Shown here one piece after another: positions 16,956 through 26,835 of a DNA stretch of 64,000 nt. Location: NCBI RefSeq assembly GCF_014784055.1, contig NZ_CP061813.1:1684001-1748000 (forward strand), given 5' to 3'. This stretch comes from Polaribacter haliotis (lineage in GTDB: Bacteria > Bacteroidota > Bacteroidia > Flavobacteriales > Flavobacteriaceae). Every line of letters begins with the position of its first letter. Position 1 is the stretch's first letter. The notes under the pieces were generated by a model. That model worked only from the letters and a program-made list of their open reading frames with translations. It was not told the origin of the DNA and did no database searches. The position numbers were made by a program, and so were the translations under genes.

Positions 16956-17919
16956 AATTCTTATTTAAAATAGCTTCCACAATAATTTTAGCATGAATTC
17001 GAGAATTCTCTATAAACCATTTATGTGTTTCCATTCCACCACAAATAACTCCTGCTAAATAAACTCCTTTTACATTGGTTTCCATGGTTTCTTCGTTATA
17101 AGTTGGAATTCTTTTATCATCATTTGAAAACTCGACTCCTATTTTTTCCAAAAAAGTAAAGTTTGGTTTGTAACCTGTTAATGCTAAAACAAAATCATTT
17201 TGTATGGTTTTCTCTCCGTTTTTAGTATTGATAACTATTTTATCTTCTAAAATTTCTTTTACGTTTGAATTGTAAAATGCCTTAATACTACCTTCTTTAA
17301 TTCTATTAATAATATCTGGTCTTACCCAATATTTTACACGTTGCCCAACTTCCTCTCCTCTAATTATTAAAGTTACTTCTGCTCCTTTTCTATAACATTC
17401 TAAACCTGCATCAATTGCTGAATTACTTGCTCCAATTATTGCCAATTTTTGCCCTGCATAAAAATGCGGATCATTATAATAATGAGAGACTTTTGGCAAA
17501 TTTTCGCCTAAAATATTTAAAGTGTTTGGTATATCATAAAAACCAGTAGCAATTACTACGTTGTTAGATTTGTATGTGTTTTTATCAGAAATAATAGTAA
17601 ACTCATTTGCTGTTTTAGAAACTTTTGTTACTTTTTCGAATAAATTAATATGCAGTTTATTTGAAGTTGTAATTCTTCTATAATATTCTAAAGCCTCACT
17701 TCTTCTTGGTTTTGCCTCATTACTAATAAAGGGAATTTCGTCGATTTCTAACTTTTCTGAAGAAGAGAAAAATTGCATATTTACTGGATAATTATATAAG
17801 GAATTTACAATTGGGCCTTTTTCTAGAATTAAATAATTCAATCCTTTTTTTTTAGCCTCTAAACCACAAGCAATTCCTATAGGACCTCCACCAATAATAA
17901 CAACATCTAAAACACCCAT
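16954..17919 (-). CDS. ypdA: YpdA-family bacillithiol disulfide reductase-like flavoprotein
   Basis: A 321-residue FAD/NAD(P)H pyridine nucleotide oxidoreductase. FAD-binding motif GGGPIGIA (about 10-17); second nucleotide-binding site around IIGASNSAIDAGLE; C-terminal GVYLAGVICGGMETH. It lacks the CxxC of thioredoxin reductases, as in YpdA, which reduces bacillithiol disulfide. Three bases separate it from the glutamate synthase-like gene, so they form one operon. The specific thiol in this organism is inferred. Confidence 0.85.
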   Translation of the reverse strand: MGVLDVVIIGGGPIGIACGLEAKKKGLNYLILEKGPIVNSLYNYPVNMQFFSSSEKLEIDEIPFISNEAKPRRSEALEYYRRITTSNKLHINLFEKVTKVSKTANEFTIISDKNTYKSNNVVIATGFYDIPNTLNILGENLPKVSHYYNDPHFYAGQKLAIIGASNSAIDAGLECYRKGAEVTLIIRGEEVGQRVKYWVRPDIINRIKEGSIKAFYNSNVKEILEDKIVINTKNGEKTIQNDFVLALTGYKPNFTFLEKIGVEFSNDDKRIPTYNEETMETNVKGVYLAGVICGGMETHKWFIENSRIHAKIIVEAILNKN

Positions 17920-17922
17920 ATT

Positions 17923-19446
17923 TTAAATTAATTCCTTTTCTAAATAATAAACCTCTTCTAAATTAACTACCTTTTCTTTTCGCCTTCTAAAAATATGTTT
18001 AGGTTTTAAATCGGTAATATCACTAATTCCCATTGCTGCAACCATTTCTTTAATAGCCGCAATTGTTTTATTATGATAGTTTTTTACTCGAACATTTTTT
18101 TTCTCTACTACCAGCGCTTTTACCAAGTCTTTATCTTGTGTAGCCACTCCAACAGGACATGTGTCTAAATTACATTCTCTTGCCTGAATACAGCCCAAGC
18201 TAAGCATAAAGCTTCTTGCCATTCCAACAGCATCTGCTCCTAAAGCTAAATATTTTACAACATCGAAAGCGTCAATTGCTTTTCCGCTTGCAATTATTTT
18301 AATTTGATTTTTTAAACCATATTCAATTAATAATTTATTGATAAAAACCAAACCTTCTATCAATGGAGTTCCTATATAATTAGAAAACTCTAAAGGTGCT
18401 GCTCCAGTTCCTCCTTCTCCTCCATCTACAGCAATAAAATCGGGGTAATTTCCAGCAAGTGCAAAGGTTTTAATCATGTCTTCGATTTCGTCGTTATTTC
18501 CAACACATAGCTTAATTCCAACTGGTTTGCCTTCGGATAAATCTCTTACTTTTTGAATAAATAAAACCATTTCATCGTAATTTGAAAAAGCGGAATGTCC
18601 TGGAGGCGAGTTTACATCTGTAAATGGAGTAACAGCTCTAATTTGTGCAATTTCTTCTGTATTTTTTTTTGCTGGTAAAATTCCTCCATGACCAGGTTTT
18701 GCTCCTTGAGAAAATTTAATTTCTATCATTTTTACTTCTGGGCGAATGGCATTTTTCTTGAAAATTTTGTCGTCGAAAACACGTTTTCCTTCTCCATCGA
18801 ATCTTCCTGCTCCAAAATAACCTGTACCAACTTGAAATATTAAATCTCCTCCTTGTAAATGGTATGGAGAAATTCCTCCTTCCCCTGTATTATGAGCAAA
18901 ACTAGCCATTTTTGCACCTTGGTTTAATGCCATAACCGCATTTTTACTTAGAGACCCAAAAGACATTGCAGAAATATTTATAATGGAACCATTGTATTTT
19001 TGAGTACATTTATCTGAACCAAAAACAACTCTTTCTCCTGCGATTTGATGATGATCTCTTGGAAATAAAGAATGCTTTACAAATTCGTACCCTTTTTTAT
19101 AAACATCGTGTTGTGTACCAAAAGGAACAGTTTCTATTTGCTTTTTAGAACGTTGATATACCAAACTTCTTTTTTCTCTATTTATAGGTGTTCCATTTAA
19201 ATTATCTTCTATAAAGTATTGTTGAATTTTATCTCTCTCCTCTTCGAAAAACCATCTTAATCTTGCAATTAAAGGAAATGCTCTTAACAAAGAATGTTTG
19301 GTTTGTAAACTATCGTAAATTGCAATTAGAGTTAATAAACCAGATATAGAAAGTAAAATTATAGTCCCTGTTTGTGGAATAAAATAAACTAAAACTCCGC
19401 AAAGAATTGTTGCTAAAATAAATACGGAAAGTATCGTGTTTCTCAT
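17923..19446 (-). CDS. FMN-dependent glutamate synthase-family protein
   Basis: A 507-residue protein with two N-terminal membrane segments (about 5-42) and a glutamate synthase FMN barrel without the amidotransferase domain. It shows SAMSFGSLSKNAV, AVDGGEGGTGAAP and a Cys cluster for a [3Fe-4S] centre (CIQARECNLDTCPVG). Such stand-alone proteins are common but their reaction is not settled; electron transfer or glutamate synthesis are possibilities. Operonic with ypdA. Confidence 0.88.
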   Translation of the reverse strand: MRNTILSVFILATILCGVLVYFIPQTGTIILLSISGLLTLIAIYDSLQTKHSLLRAFPLIARLRWFFEEERDKIQQYFIEDNLNGTPINREKRSLVYQRSKKQIETVPFGTQHDVYKKGYEFVKHSLFPRDHHQIAGERVVFGSDKCTQKYNGSIINISAMSFGSLSKNAVMALNQGAKMASFAHNTGEGGISPYHLQGGDLIFQVGTGYFGAGRFDGEGKRVFDDKIFKKNAIRPEVKMIEIKFSQGAKPGHGGILPAKKNTEEIAQIRAVTPFTDVNSPPGHSAFSNYDEMVLFIQKVRDLSEGKPVGIKLCVGNNDEIEDMIKTFALAGNYPDFIAVDGGEGGTGAAPLEFSNYIGTPLIEGLVFINKLLIEYGLKNQIKIIASGKAIDAFDVVKYLALGADAVGMARSFMLSLGCIQARECNLDTCPVGVATQDKDLVKALVVEKKNVRVKNYHNKTIAAIKEMVAAMGISDITDLKPKHIFRRRKEKVVNLEEVYYLEKELI

Positions 19447-19521
19447 GTAATAAATTATAAATTATAAGAAGTTAAAAATAACCTATTCCTTTGATATAGG
19501 AAAATAGTTAGCAAATATGTT

Positions 19522-19609
19522 GCGTTAGGAATTGAATGGCATGTTTGAGCTCTTTTTTCTTTTTCAGAAAAAAGCGAGTAATGAAAGCCCGACCTTTAGG
19601 GAGCGCCCA
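19522..19609. repeat. 88-bp dispersed repeat, diverged copy 3
   Basis: Shares the core TTTGAGCTCTTTTTTC and GAAAAAAGCGAGTAATGAAAGC with the copies at 1878 and 10319. The ends differ (GCGTTAGGAATTGAATGGCA and GACCTTTAGGGAGCGCCCA), indicating a subfamily. Intergenic, between rpmE and the glutamate synthase-like gene. Confidence 0.7.
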
Positions 19610-19662
19610 AATTAATAGAAATACTGATAAATTAAAATATGCTGAAATAAATACAGCATAAA

Positions 19663-19694
19663 AAAAACTCCGACAAATAAATGTTGGAGTTTTA
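19663..19694 (-). terminator. Intrinsic terminator of rpmE
   Basis: Minus-strand stem AAAACTCCAACA...TGTCGGAGTTTT followed by Ts, 25 bp after the L31 stop. Confidence 0.8.
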
Positions 19695-19718
19695 AGTATG
19701 GTTAAAATTCTAAAAGAA

Positions 19719-19973
19719 TTAATCTTTTTTGAACTTTTTGTATTTGTTTTTAAATTTGTCGATACGTCCTGCAGCATCGATAAGTTTAGATTTACCAGTG
19801 TAAAATGGGTGAGACGTTCTAGAAATCTCTAATTTTACTAAAGGATACTCAACACCATCAACTTCTAAAGTTTCTTTCGTGTCTACTGTAGAACGTGTTA
19901 AAAATACATCTTCGTTAGACATGTCTTTAAATGCTACCATTCTATAATTCTCTGGATGAATTCCTTTTTTCAT
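19719..19973 (-). CDS. rpmE2: 50S ribosomal protein L31 type B
   Basis: An 84-residue L31 that joins the central protuberance of the 50S subunit. It starts [13 protein letters not shown] and contains SHPFYTGK. It has no CxxC, so it is the zinc-independent type B form. It stands alone with its own promoter and terminator and a leader of about 95 bases, long enough for autoregulation. Confidence 0.97.
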   Translation of the reverse strand: MKKGIHPENYRMVAFKDMSNEDVFLTRSTVDTKETLEVDGVEYPLVKLEISRTSHPFYTGKSKLIDAAGRIDKFKNKYKKFKKD

Positions 19974-20073
19974 TTTATTATATTTTAATACTTTAATGTT
20001 ATGTTTGTGAGAGTAAAATTGGTAAAGTTCTACTCAAAGTTCTAAATAGCTGTTTTTAACTATTTTGAGGATG

Positions 20074-20102
20074 CAAATTTAACCTTATTTTTTAATTTAC
20101 AA
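20074..20102 (-). promoter_or_regulatory. Promoter of rpmE2
   Basis: Minus strand: TTG (-33), 18 bp, then TAAATTTG (-7), the Bacteroidetes promoter pattern. The leader contains a weak AAATAG/CTATTT hairpin. Confidence 0.65.
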
Positions 20103-20235
20103 ATAAATAAATTGTTTTTATTTGGTCTTCTGCTAATATTGAGCAAATTTAAGGTTCTTTTAGTAGCTAAAAATTGTTTTTTGTCACCTTTTTTTTGAAT
20201 ATTTACAATCCAAAACATCGAAATCTATATAAATA

Positions 20236-21276
20236 ATGAAGAATTTTTCTATTTTAATATCCTTTTTATCCATTTTCGTCTTAACAGTTTCTTGTAATGA
20301 TCCTTATAAGTTTTCAATTGAAAAACCAGAAAAAGTAATTTTAAACGAATCTATAAATGTTAAAATTCTAGAGAAAAAAGGAAAATCTATTGATAAAGTT
20401 CAATTTTATGTTAATGGAAAAGAAGTAACCAGCGAAGGAGTTTCTACAACAATAAATACCACAAACCTAGGAGTTGGTAAGCATAGTATTTCTGCTTTGG
20501 CTTTTTTTGAAGGAAAAACAAAAAAGACAAATGCATTTATTGAAGTTTTTGCAAATAAAAAACCAGCTATTTACAATTTTAAAATTGTAAACACATATCC
20601 TCATGACACGAAAGCATATACCCAAGGCTTAGAATATTATAATGGCTTTTTATATGAAACTACTGGACGAAGAGGACAATCTACTTTAAGAAAAGTAGAA
20701 ATTAAAACTGGAAAAGTGCTTCAAAAAGTAGATTTAGATAAAAAATATTTTGGTGAAGGAATGACTATTGTAAATAACAAAATTATTTGGTTAACTTGGG
20801 AAAACAAAAAAGGTTTTGTGTACGACTTAGAAACCTTTAAACAAGAGAAGGAATTTGCTTATAATAAAAGTAAAGAAGGATGGGGTTTAACTCAAAATAA
20901 AGATCAATTAATAAAATCGGATGGTACAAACAAAATCTGGTTTTTAGATAAAGAAACTTTCAAAGAAAAAAAATCTATTCAAGTTTACACACATGATAGA
21001 GCTTTAGAAAGTTTAAATGAATTGGAATTAATTGATGGGAAAATTTACGGTAATATTTATCAGAAAAGTGCCATTGCAATTATAAATCCAGAGACAGGAA
21101 TTGTAGAAGGATTGGCAGATTTAAGATCCTTAGAAAAAGAGATGGCAAAAACACAAAAATTGGTCGCAAACGACGAAGTTTTAAACGGAATTGCCTATGA
21201 TAAAGAAAATAACAGAATATTTGTAACTGGTAAATATTGGGGCAAATTGTTTGAAATAGAATTAATTAAAAAGTAA
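20236..21276 (+). CDS. Glutaminyl-peptide cyclotransferase lipoprotein
   Basis: A 346-residue lipoprotein (lipobox TVSC, C20). Residues 25-110 form an Ig-like beta domain. Residues 115-346 are a glutamine cyclotransferase propeller with HDTKAYTQGLEYY, YFGEGM, LNELE and a C-terminal LNGIAYD...GKYW block. The family converts N-terminal Gln to pyroglutamate on exported proteins. The extra N-terminal domain may position the enzyme or bind substrate, which is inference. Confidence 0.9.
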   Translation: MKNFSILISFLSIFVLTVSCNDPYKFSIEKPEKVILNESINVKILEKKGKSIDKVQFYVNGKEVTSEGVSTTINTTNLGVGKHSISALAFFEGKTKKTNAFIEVFANKKPAIYNFKIVNTYPHDTKAYTQGLEYYNGFLYETTGRRGQSTLRKVEIKTGKVLQKVDLDKKYFGEGMTIVNNKIIWLTWENKKGFVYDLETFKQEKEFAYNKSKEGWGLTQNKDQLIKSDGTNKIWFLDKETFKEKKSIQVYTHDRALESLNELELIDGKIYGNIYQKSAIAIINPETGIVEGLADLRSLEKEMAKTQKLVANDEVLNGIAYDKENNRIFVTGKYWGKLFEIELIKK

Positions 21277-21334
21277 TAATTGGCAATTTTATAAGTTCTA
21301 TTTTTACATAACTAATTATATGCAATAAAAATCT

Positions 21335-22846
21335 ATGCGTTATTTCTTAACTTTTCTAATTTGCGTTGTTCTAATTTCTATAAGTTCTTGTCGAAAAGAT
21401 TTTTCTACAATACCTAGCTTTGGTAGCTTAGAATTTTCTAAAGACACTGTTTTTTTAGATACAATTTTTACAAATATTGGATCTTCAACCTACAATTTAA
21501 AAGTATTTAATAGAGGCAATAGCGCAATTACAATTCCAAGAATTCAATTAGAGAAAGGCACTTCTTCTAACTACAGATTAAATGTCGATGGAATTCCTGG
21601 AAAAGATTTTAATAACATAGATATTCTTGCAAAAGACAGTATTTTCGTTCTAATTGAAACTACAGTTAATGTTGCTGTAGAAACAAATCCTTTATACACA
21701 GATCGTATTTTGTTTGACAATGGAAACAACCAACAAGATGTAGATTTAGTTACTTTGGTAGAAGATGCCAATTTTATATTTCCTGGCAAAGAACCTATTT
21801 CTATGAAAATAGATAGTTTAACCTTAGATGGATCACCTACTACAATTAAAGGACGCTTTTTAGAAGATACAGAACTAACTTTTACCAAAACCAAACCCAC
21901 TGTTATTTATGGCTATGCAGCTGTTCCTGCGAATAAAACATTAACAATTGAAGCAGGTGCAAGAGTGCATTTTCATGACAATTCTGGTTTAATTGTAGAT
22001 AATAAAGCAACTTTAAAAGTTAATGGAACTTTAGCCGAAAAAGTAATTATTGAAGGAGACCGTTTGGAAAATAGTTTTAGTAATATTCCTGGACAATGGG
22101 GCGCAATTTGGATGCGTGCTGGAAGTACAAATAACGAAATTAGCCACGCACAAATTAAAAATGGAATCATTGGAATTTTAATAGATAGTATTGGCAATAC
22201 TTCTACCCCAACTTTAAAGCTTCAAAATACAGAAATTTACAACCATTCTAATTTTGGAATTCTAGCTAGAGAAACAAATATCGAAGCACATAATATAGTA
22301 ATTGGTTCTGCAGGACAAGCTTCTTTGGCTGCAACTGTAGGTGGAACCTATAACTTTGCACACAGTACATTTGCCAATTATTGGAACAGAGGTTTAAGAC
22401 AATTACCTGCGGTTTTAGTTAATAATTTTTTTACTTACGAAGATAATGCTGGGCAAGAAATTACAGAAACAAGAAACTTAATCGCTGCCAATTTTACCAA
22501 TTGTATTTTTGATGGAAACAACAATGTAGAGTTTCTTTTAGATAAAGTAGATGGTGGTGGAATGTTTAATTATTCGATAAAAAACTGTATGATTAAATTT
22601 AACGACACCAGCAATTCTTTTGATGGTATTGTTGAAGTTGATTTTGCAAACAATACAAATTACAGCAACTTTATTTTAAATGGAAATCCTAATTTTAGAG
22701 ATACACAAAAAGAAGATTATATTATTGGCGAAAAAAGTGATGCCATTAACAAAGCCATTACAACCCCTTTTTCTACTGATATTTTAGGAGTTAACAGAAC
22801 TACTAACCCAGATATTGGTGCATACCAACATATTATTTTTGATTAG
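21335..22846 (+). CDS. Right-handed beta-helix lipoprotein
   Basis: A 503-residue lipoprotein (lipobox ISSC, C19). The N-terminal 20-150 is a beta-rich region (VFLDTIFTNIGSSTYNLKVFN). A parallel beta-helix follows from about 190, with repeats such as GARVHFHDNSGLIVDN and HAQIKNGIIGILIDS, and the end reads NPDIGAYQH. This resembles pectate-lyase-fold surface proteins, but I see no catalytic motif. Function unknown; probably outer-membrane attached. Confidence 0.8.
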   Translation: MRYFLTFLICVVLISISSCRKDFSTIPSFGSLEFSKDTVFLDTIFTNIGSSTYNLKVFNRGNSAITIPRIQLEKGTSSNYRLNVDGIPGKDFNNIDILAKDSIFVLIETTVNVAVETNPLYTDRILFDNGNNQQDVDLVTLVEDANFIFPGKEPISMKIDSLTLDGSPTTIKGRFLEDTELTFTKTKPTVIYGYAAVPANKTLTIEAGARVHFHDNSGLIVDNKATLKVNGTLAEKVIIEGDRLENSFSNIPGQWGAIWMRAGSTNNEISHAQIKNGIIGILIDSIGNTSTPTLKLQNTEIYNHSNFGILARETNIEAHNIVIGSAGQASLAATVGGTYNFAHSTFANYWNRGLRQLPAVLVNNFFTYEDNAGQEITETRNLIAANFTNCIFDGNNNVEFLLDKVDGGGMFNYSIKNCMIKFNDTSNSFDGIVEVDFANNTNYSNFILNGNPNFRDTQKEDYIIGEKSDAINKAITTPFSTDILGVNRTTNPDIGAYQHIIFD

Positions 22847-23045
22847 CATCCGTTTCTAAATTCTTTTTCTTTCTGTAATTCATAAAAAAGATAACAGCCA
22901 GCACTGCCCAAAGAATTCTATAGCTCCAAATATTTATTTCGTAATTAAATATTGTTTCCACTGTCTTATCACCAACAAAAGAAAGCACAACATTTAACAC
23001 TGCAACAATCATGAAAAATAAATCCCAATTTTTATTTTTTAACAT
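22833..23045 (-). CDS. 70-aa protein with two membrane segments
   Basis: A small hydrophobic protein: segments at about 8-24 (LFFMIVAVLNVVLSFVG) and 40-56 (SYRILWAVLAVIFFMNY), then a basic tail. It follows the amidohydrolase gene by 15 bp on the same strand and overlaps the end of the convergent beta-helix gene by 14 bp. I do not recognise the family. Confidence 0.6.
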   Translation of the reverse strand: MLKNKNWDLFFMIVAVLNVVLSFVGDKTVETIFNYEINIWSYRILWAVLAVIFFMNYRKKKNLETDANQK

Positions 23046-23060
23046 TCTTTATATTTTTAA

Positions 23061-24341
23061 TTACTTCTTATAAACAACACCATTTTTCATAACAAATACA
23101 ACGTTTTCCATTGTTGAAATATTTTTTATTGGATCTTCATCAACAGCAATAATATCAGCAAAAAAACCTTTTTTAATTTGCCCGATTTCAGATTGCATTT
23201 TTAGCAACATTGCATTTGTAATTGTTGCAGATTGTATAGTTTCCATTGCTGGCATACCAGCTTCTACCATAAAACCAAATTCCTTTCCATTATTACCATG
23301 TTTAAAAACCCCTGCATCTGTACCAAATGCAATGCCAACTCCTTTTTTATAGGCTTTTGCAAAAGTTCCTTGTATTTGTGGACCAACAGCCAACGCTTTT
23401 GGAACCACAATTGCTGGATAAAAACCTGCAATTTTTGCCTTCTCCTCTACTTCTTTTCCTGCAGTAATTGTTGGCACTAAATAAGCATCATGTTTTTTCA
23501 TAAGCTCCATAGTTTCGTCACTCATATACGTTCCATGTTCTATAGTTTTTACACCGCCAATAATTGCTCTTTGCATACCCTCATCTCCATGAGCATGTGC
23601 AGCAACATGCATTCCATAATCTTTTGCGGTTTCACAAATTGCTTTTACTTCTTCGATTGTAAATTGTGGATTATCTCCAGATTTCGCAACACTTAAAACG
23701 CCACCAGTTGCAGTTATTTTAATACAATCTGCTCCATTTTTATAACGTTGTCTCACCGCTTTTTTTGCATCTTCTACAGAATTTACAACCCCTTCTTTTG
23801 GACCTGGATTACCAATTAAAACTCTGCTACTTCCATTTGTTGGGTCTGCATGACCTCCTGTTGTCGCCAAAGACTTGCCAGCAGTAAACACTCTTGGCCC
23901 TGGGATTTTCCCAGAATTAATTGCATTTCTTACGGAAATATTTACACCTGTTCCACCCAAGTCTCGAACCGTTGTAAACCCATTTAACAAAGTGGTTTTT
24001 GCAAATCCTACTGAATTAAATGCAACATCTGCTTCATTTAAAATATATCTATTCAATCGTGTGTTTCTATCGAATTCCTGTTCTATATGCACATGAAAAT
24101 CAATTAATCCTGGCATTACAACTTTATCTTTTAAATCTATCGTTTTTGCATCTCTACTTTTTGGCAAAACATAGCCATTTAAAACACTTATAATTTTGTT
24201 TTTATCGATTACAATTGTTTTTTGGGATTCAATTTTACCAGATTTGGTATCAATTAATTTTCCGCATAAAATATGTGTGGTTTGCGCTATTGAGTTTTGA
24301 AAAATAAATAGTGTGCAAAAAAGAAAGAATATTTTTTTCAT
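23061..24341 (-). CDS. Secreted amidohydrolase (imidazolonepropionase-like/prolidase-like)
   Basis: A 426-residue metal-dependent hydrolase with signal peptide (cleavage after SIAQ, about 20). Metal site: H83 and H85 (DFHVHIE), K208 as probable carboxylated lysine (DCIKITATGG), H249 (VAAHAHGDE), H269 (IEHGTY) and Asp in GTDAGVF. The family includes Xaa-Pro dipeptidases and imidazolonepropionase-like enzymes. The substrate cannot be read from the sequence; periplasmic dipeptide cleavage is plausible. Confidence 0.88.
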   Translation of the reverse strand: MKKIFFLFCTLFIFQNSIAQTTHILCGKLIDTKSGKIESQKTIVIDKNKIISVLNGYVLPKSRDAKTIDLKDKVVMPGLIDFHVHIEQEFDRNTRLNRYILNEADVAFNSVGFAKTTLLNGFTTVRDLGGTGVNISVRNAINSGKIPGPRVFTAGKSLATTGGHADPTNGSSRVLIGNPGPKEGVVNSVEDAKKAVRQRYKNGADCIKITATGGVLSVAKSGDNPQFTIEEVKAICETAKDYGMHVAAHAHGDEGMQRAIIGGVKTIEHGTYMSDETMELMKKHDAYLVPTITAGKEVEEKAKIAGFYPAIVVPKALAVGPQIQGTFAKAYKKGVGIAFGTDAGVFKHGNNGKEFGFMVEAGMPAMETIQSATITNAMLLKMQSEIGQIKKGFFADIIAVDEDPIKNISTMENVVFVMKNGVVYKK

Positions 24342-24396
24342 TATTGTATTTTTAGTTCTTAAATGTATGAAAATTTACCTAATTTGCTTCTTTTAA

Positions 24397-25086
24397 ATGA
24401 AAAGAATGAAAAACATTGTTATTACTGGTACAAGCAGAGGAATTGGTTTCGAATTAGCACAGCAATTTGCAGAAAATGGGCATCAAGTTTTGGCTATTTC
24501 TAGAAACTCTAAACCTTTAGAGGCCATCAATCATAAAAATATTACAGCACTTTCTGTAGATATTTCAAATCCTAAAGATTTAAAAAAAGTAACTCAATTT
24601 GTAGAAAAAACATGGAAAAAAGTTGATATTTTAATCAATAATGCTGGTAAATTAGTAAATAAACCTTTTACTGAAATTTCTTCGGAAGATTTCTTAGAGG
24701 TTTATAAAGTAAATGTTTTTGCAGTAGCAGAAATCACCAAATTAATGATTCCGTTTTTCCAAAAAGGAAGTCATGTGGTTACCATAAGTTCTATGGGAGG
24801 AATTCAAGGAAGTATGAAATTTCCTGGTTTGGCTGCATATTCATCAGCAAAAGGTGCAGTAATTACATTATCTGAATTATTAGCAGAAGAATACAAAGAA
24901 CAACAAATTGCTTTTAATGTTTTAGCTTTAGGAGCTGTACAAACTGAAATGTTAGAAGAAGCTTTTCCTGGTTACGAAGCGCCAGTTTCTGCAAAAGAAA
25001 TGGCAGATTATATTTATAATTTCAGTTTAACTGGAAATAAATTTTACAATGGAAAAGTTCTACAGGTTTCTTCTTCAACCCCATAA
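24397..25086 (+). CDS. SDR-family oxidoreductase
   Basis: A 229-residue classical SDR: TGTSRGIG (10-17), NNAG (81-84), S131/S132 and YSSAK with Y148 and K152, so the active site is intact. Substrate unknown. The start may instead be the Met four codons in (MKNIVITG). It is divergent from the amidohydrolase and precedes a sprT-like gene by 29 bp. Confidence 0.88.
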   Translation: MKRMKNIVITGTSRGIGFELAQQFAENGHQVLAISRNSKPLEAINHKNITALSVDISNPKDLKKVTQFVEKTWKKVDILINNAGKLVNKPFTEISSEDFLEVYKVNVFAVAEITKLMIPFFQKGSHVVTISSMGGIQGSMKFPGLAAYSSAKGAVITLSELLAEEYKEQQIAFNVLALGAVQTEMLEEAFPGYEAPVSAKEMADYIYNFSLTGNKFYNGKVLQVSSSTP

Positions 25087-25115
25087 AATTAGAAAGTATT
25101 AAGCATTACTAAAAT

Positions 25116-25709
25116 TTGAACTCAGACTATCAAAATTTTATTCCGGCTAAAGCAATTCCTTTTCTTCAATTTTTAATTGAAGAGCATAATTTTACATTAA
25201 GAATTGTAAATAAACGTGCTACAAAACATGGTGATTTCAGGCAATTACCAGATGGAAGATTTCAAATTACGGTGAATAATAATTTGAATAAATATCAGTT
25301 TTTATTAACGTTAGTTCATGAAATTGCACATCATGTAACGCATCAAAAATTCGGACGCGTTCAACCTCATGGACAAGAATGGAAAGCTGTTTTTCAGCAC
25401 ATAATGTTACCATTTTTAAATCCTGAAATTTATCCAAAAGAAATACTGCCTTATCTTGCTAATTATTTAAAAAACCCTAAAGCGAGTACAGATGCAGATG
25501 TTAATTTATCTTTAGCATTAAAAGGAAATGTTGCAGAAACAGGAAAGAGTTTTATCTTTGAGATTCCTTTCGGAAGTTTTTTTGTTTATAAAAACATTAT
25601 TTACGAAAGAGGTAATAAGCGCAGAACAAGATTCGAATGTTTGAATATGAGCAATAAAAAGGTTTACTTATTCAATCAAAATGTAGAGATAGAAGTGTAT
25701 GACAAATAA
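25116..25709 (+). CDS. SprT-like zinc metalloprotease-domain protein
   Basis: A 197-residue protein with the zinc motif HEIAH (H68, E69, H72) and a third likely ligand H85 in PHGQEWK. The SprT fold is shared with DNA-protein crosslink proteases, but the bacterial member's role is unknown. No ATG is available upstream of the conserved part; a TTG at 25116 fits best. It overlaps manC by 11 bp, so the two are coupled. Confidence 0.85.
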   Translation: MNSDYQNFIPAKAIPFLQFLIEEHNFTLRIVNKRATKHGDFRQLPDGRFQITVNNNLNKYQFLLTLVHEIAHHVTHQKFGRVQPHGQEWKAVFQHIMLPFLNPEIYPKEILPYLANYLKNPKASTDADVNLSLALKGNVAETGKSFIFEIPFGSFFVYKNIIYERGNKRRTRFECLNMSNKKVYLFNQNVEIEVYDK

Positions 25710-26781
25710 TAAAAATTATTACGCAGTAATTATGGCTGGTGGAATTGGCACTCGATTTTGGCCTATAAGCACATCTAAACACCCAAAACAGTTTCACGAT
25801 GTTTTAGGAGTTGGACAAACTTTAATACAGCGTACTTTCGAAAGAATTAACGATTTAGTTCCTTCAAAAAATATTTTAATTGCTACCAACGAAAATTACG
25901 AAGATTTGGTTTTAAAGCAATTATCAAAAGTGAATAAAAATCAGGTATTACTAGAGCCAGCAATGAAAAATACTGCTCCTTGTATTTTATATGCCGCCTT
26001 AAAAATATATGATCAAAATCCTGATGCAGTAATGTTAGTTGCTCCTTCAGACCACTGGATAGATGATGAAAATGAGTTTACTAAAAATATAAAAACTTCT
26101 TTTGATGCGTGTGCAGAAAAAGATATTTTAATGACGTTAGGAATTCAGCCAGATACACCAAATACAGGTTATGGTTATATTCAATTTAAAAAAGAAACAT
26201 CAGAAATAAAAAAAGTTAGAAATTTTACAGAAAAGCCAGATTTACAAACTGCCCAAAAATTTTTAGAAAGCGGAGATTATCTTTGGAACGCAGGAATTTT
26301 CGTTTGGTCCGCTAAAAGTATAATTACTGCATTTAAAAATTATCTTCCAAAAATGGTGGATATTTTAGATGATGGTAACAATGTGTACAACACCAATTTC
26401 GAAGATGATTTCATTAAAAATAATTATACAAAATGCAAGAGTATTTCTATTGATTTTGGAATTATGGAAAAAGCGAAAAATGTACATGTTCTACCTGTAG
26501 ATTTTGGCTGGAGTGATTTAGGTACTTGGGGTTCTCTGTACAATAAATTAGAAAAAGACGAAACGAACAATGCTGTTGTTGGTGCAAATACTATTTTTAG
26601 AGACGCAAATGGAAATATGGTACGTACACAATCAGGTAAAAAAGTAGTCATACAAGGTTTAAGCGACTTTATTATTATAGAAAAAGACGATGTACTTTTA
26701 ATTTGCCCTAAAAAAGACGAACAAGATATAAAACAAATTAGTGCAGCTGTAAAAACTATGTTTGGCGATGAAAATGTTTAG
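25699..26781 (+). CDS. manC: Mannose-1-phosphate guanylyltransferase
   Basis: A 360-residue nucleotidyltransferase making GDP-mannose from GTP and mannose-1-phosphate, for surface polysaccharide. Signature MAGGIGTRFWPIS with HPKQF (12-32), later EPAMKNTAPC, NTGYGYIQ and FTEKP, FGIMEKA. It is the short form without the C-terminal phosphomannose isomerase domain. Confidence 0.95.
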   Translation: MTNNKNYYAVIMAGGIGTRFWPISTSKHPKQFHDVLGVGQTLIQRTFERINDLVPSKNILIATNENYEDLVLKQLSKVNKNQVLLEPAMKNTAPCILYAALKIYDQNPDAVMLVAPSDHWIDDENEFTKNIKTSFDACAEKDILMTLGIQPDTPNTGYGYIQFKKETSEIKKVRNFTEKPDLQTAQKFLESGDYLWNAGIFVWSAKSIITAFKNYLPKMVDILDDGNNVYNTNFEDDFIKNNYTKCKSISIDFGIMEKAKNVHVLPVDFGWSDLGTWGSLYNKLEKDETNNAVVGANTIFRDANGNMVRTQSGKKVVIQGLSDFIIIEKDDVLLICPKKDEQDIKQISAAVKTMFGDENV

Positions 26782-26835
26782 AATTTGACTATTTAAAACA
26801 TAAAAAAAAGTTTCTTTTCAGGGGCTTTTTTACTT

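Noticed and set aside
19508..19777. 89-aa minus-strand frame
   Set aside because: It consists of the dispersed repeat, the rpmE2 terminator and out-of-frame rpmE2 sequence.
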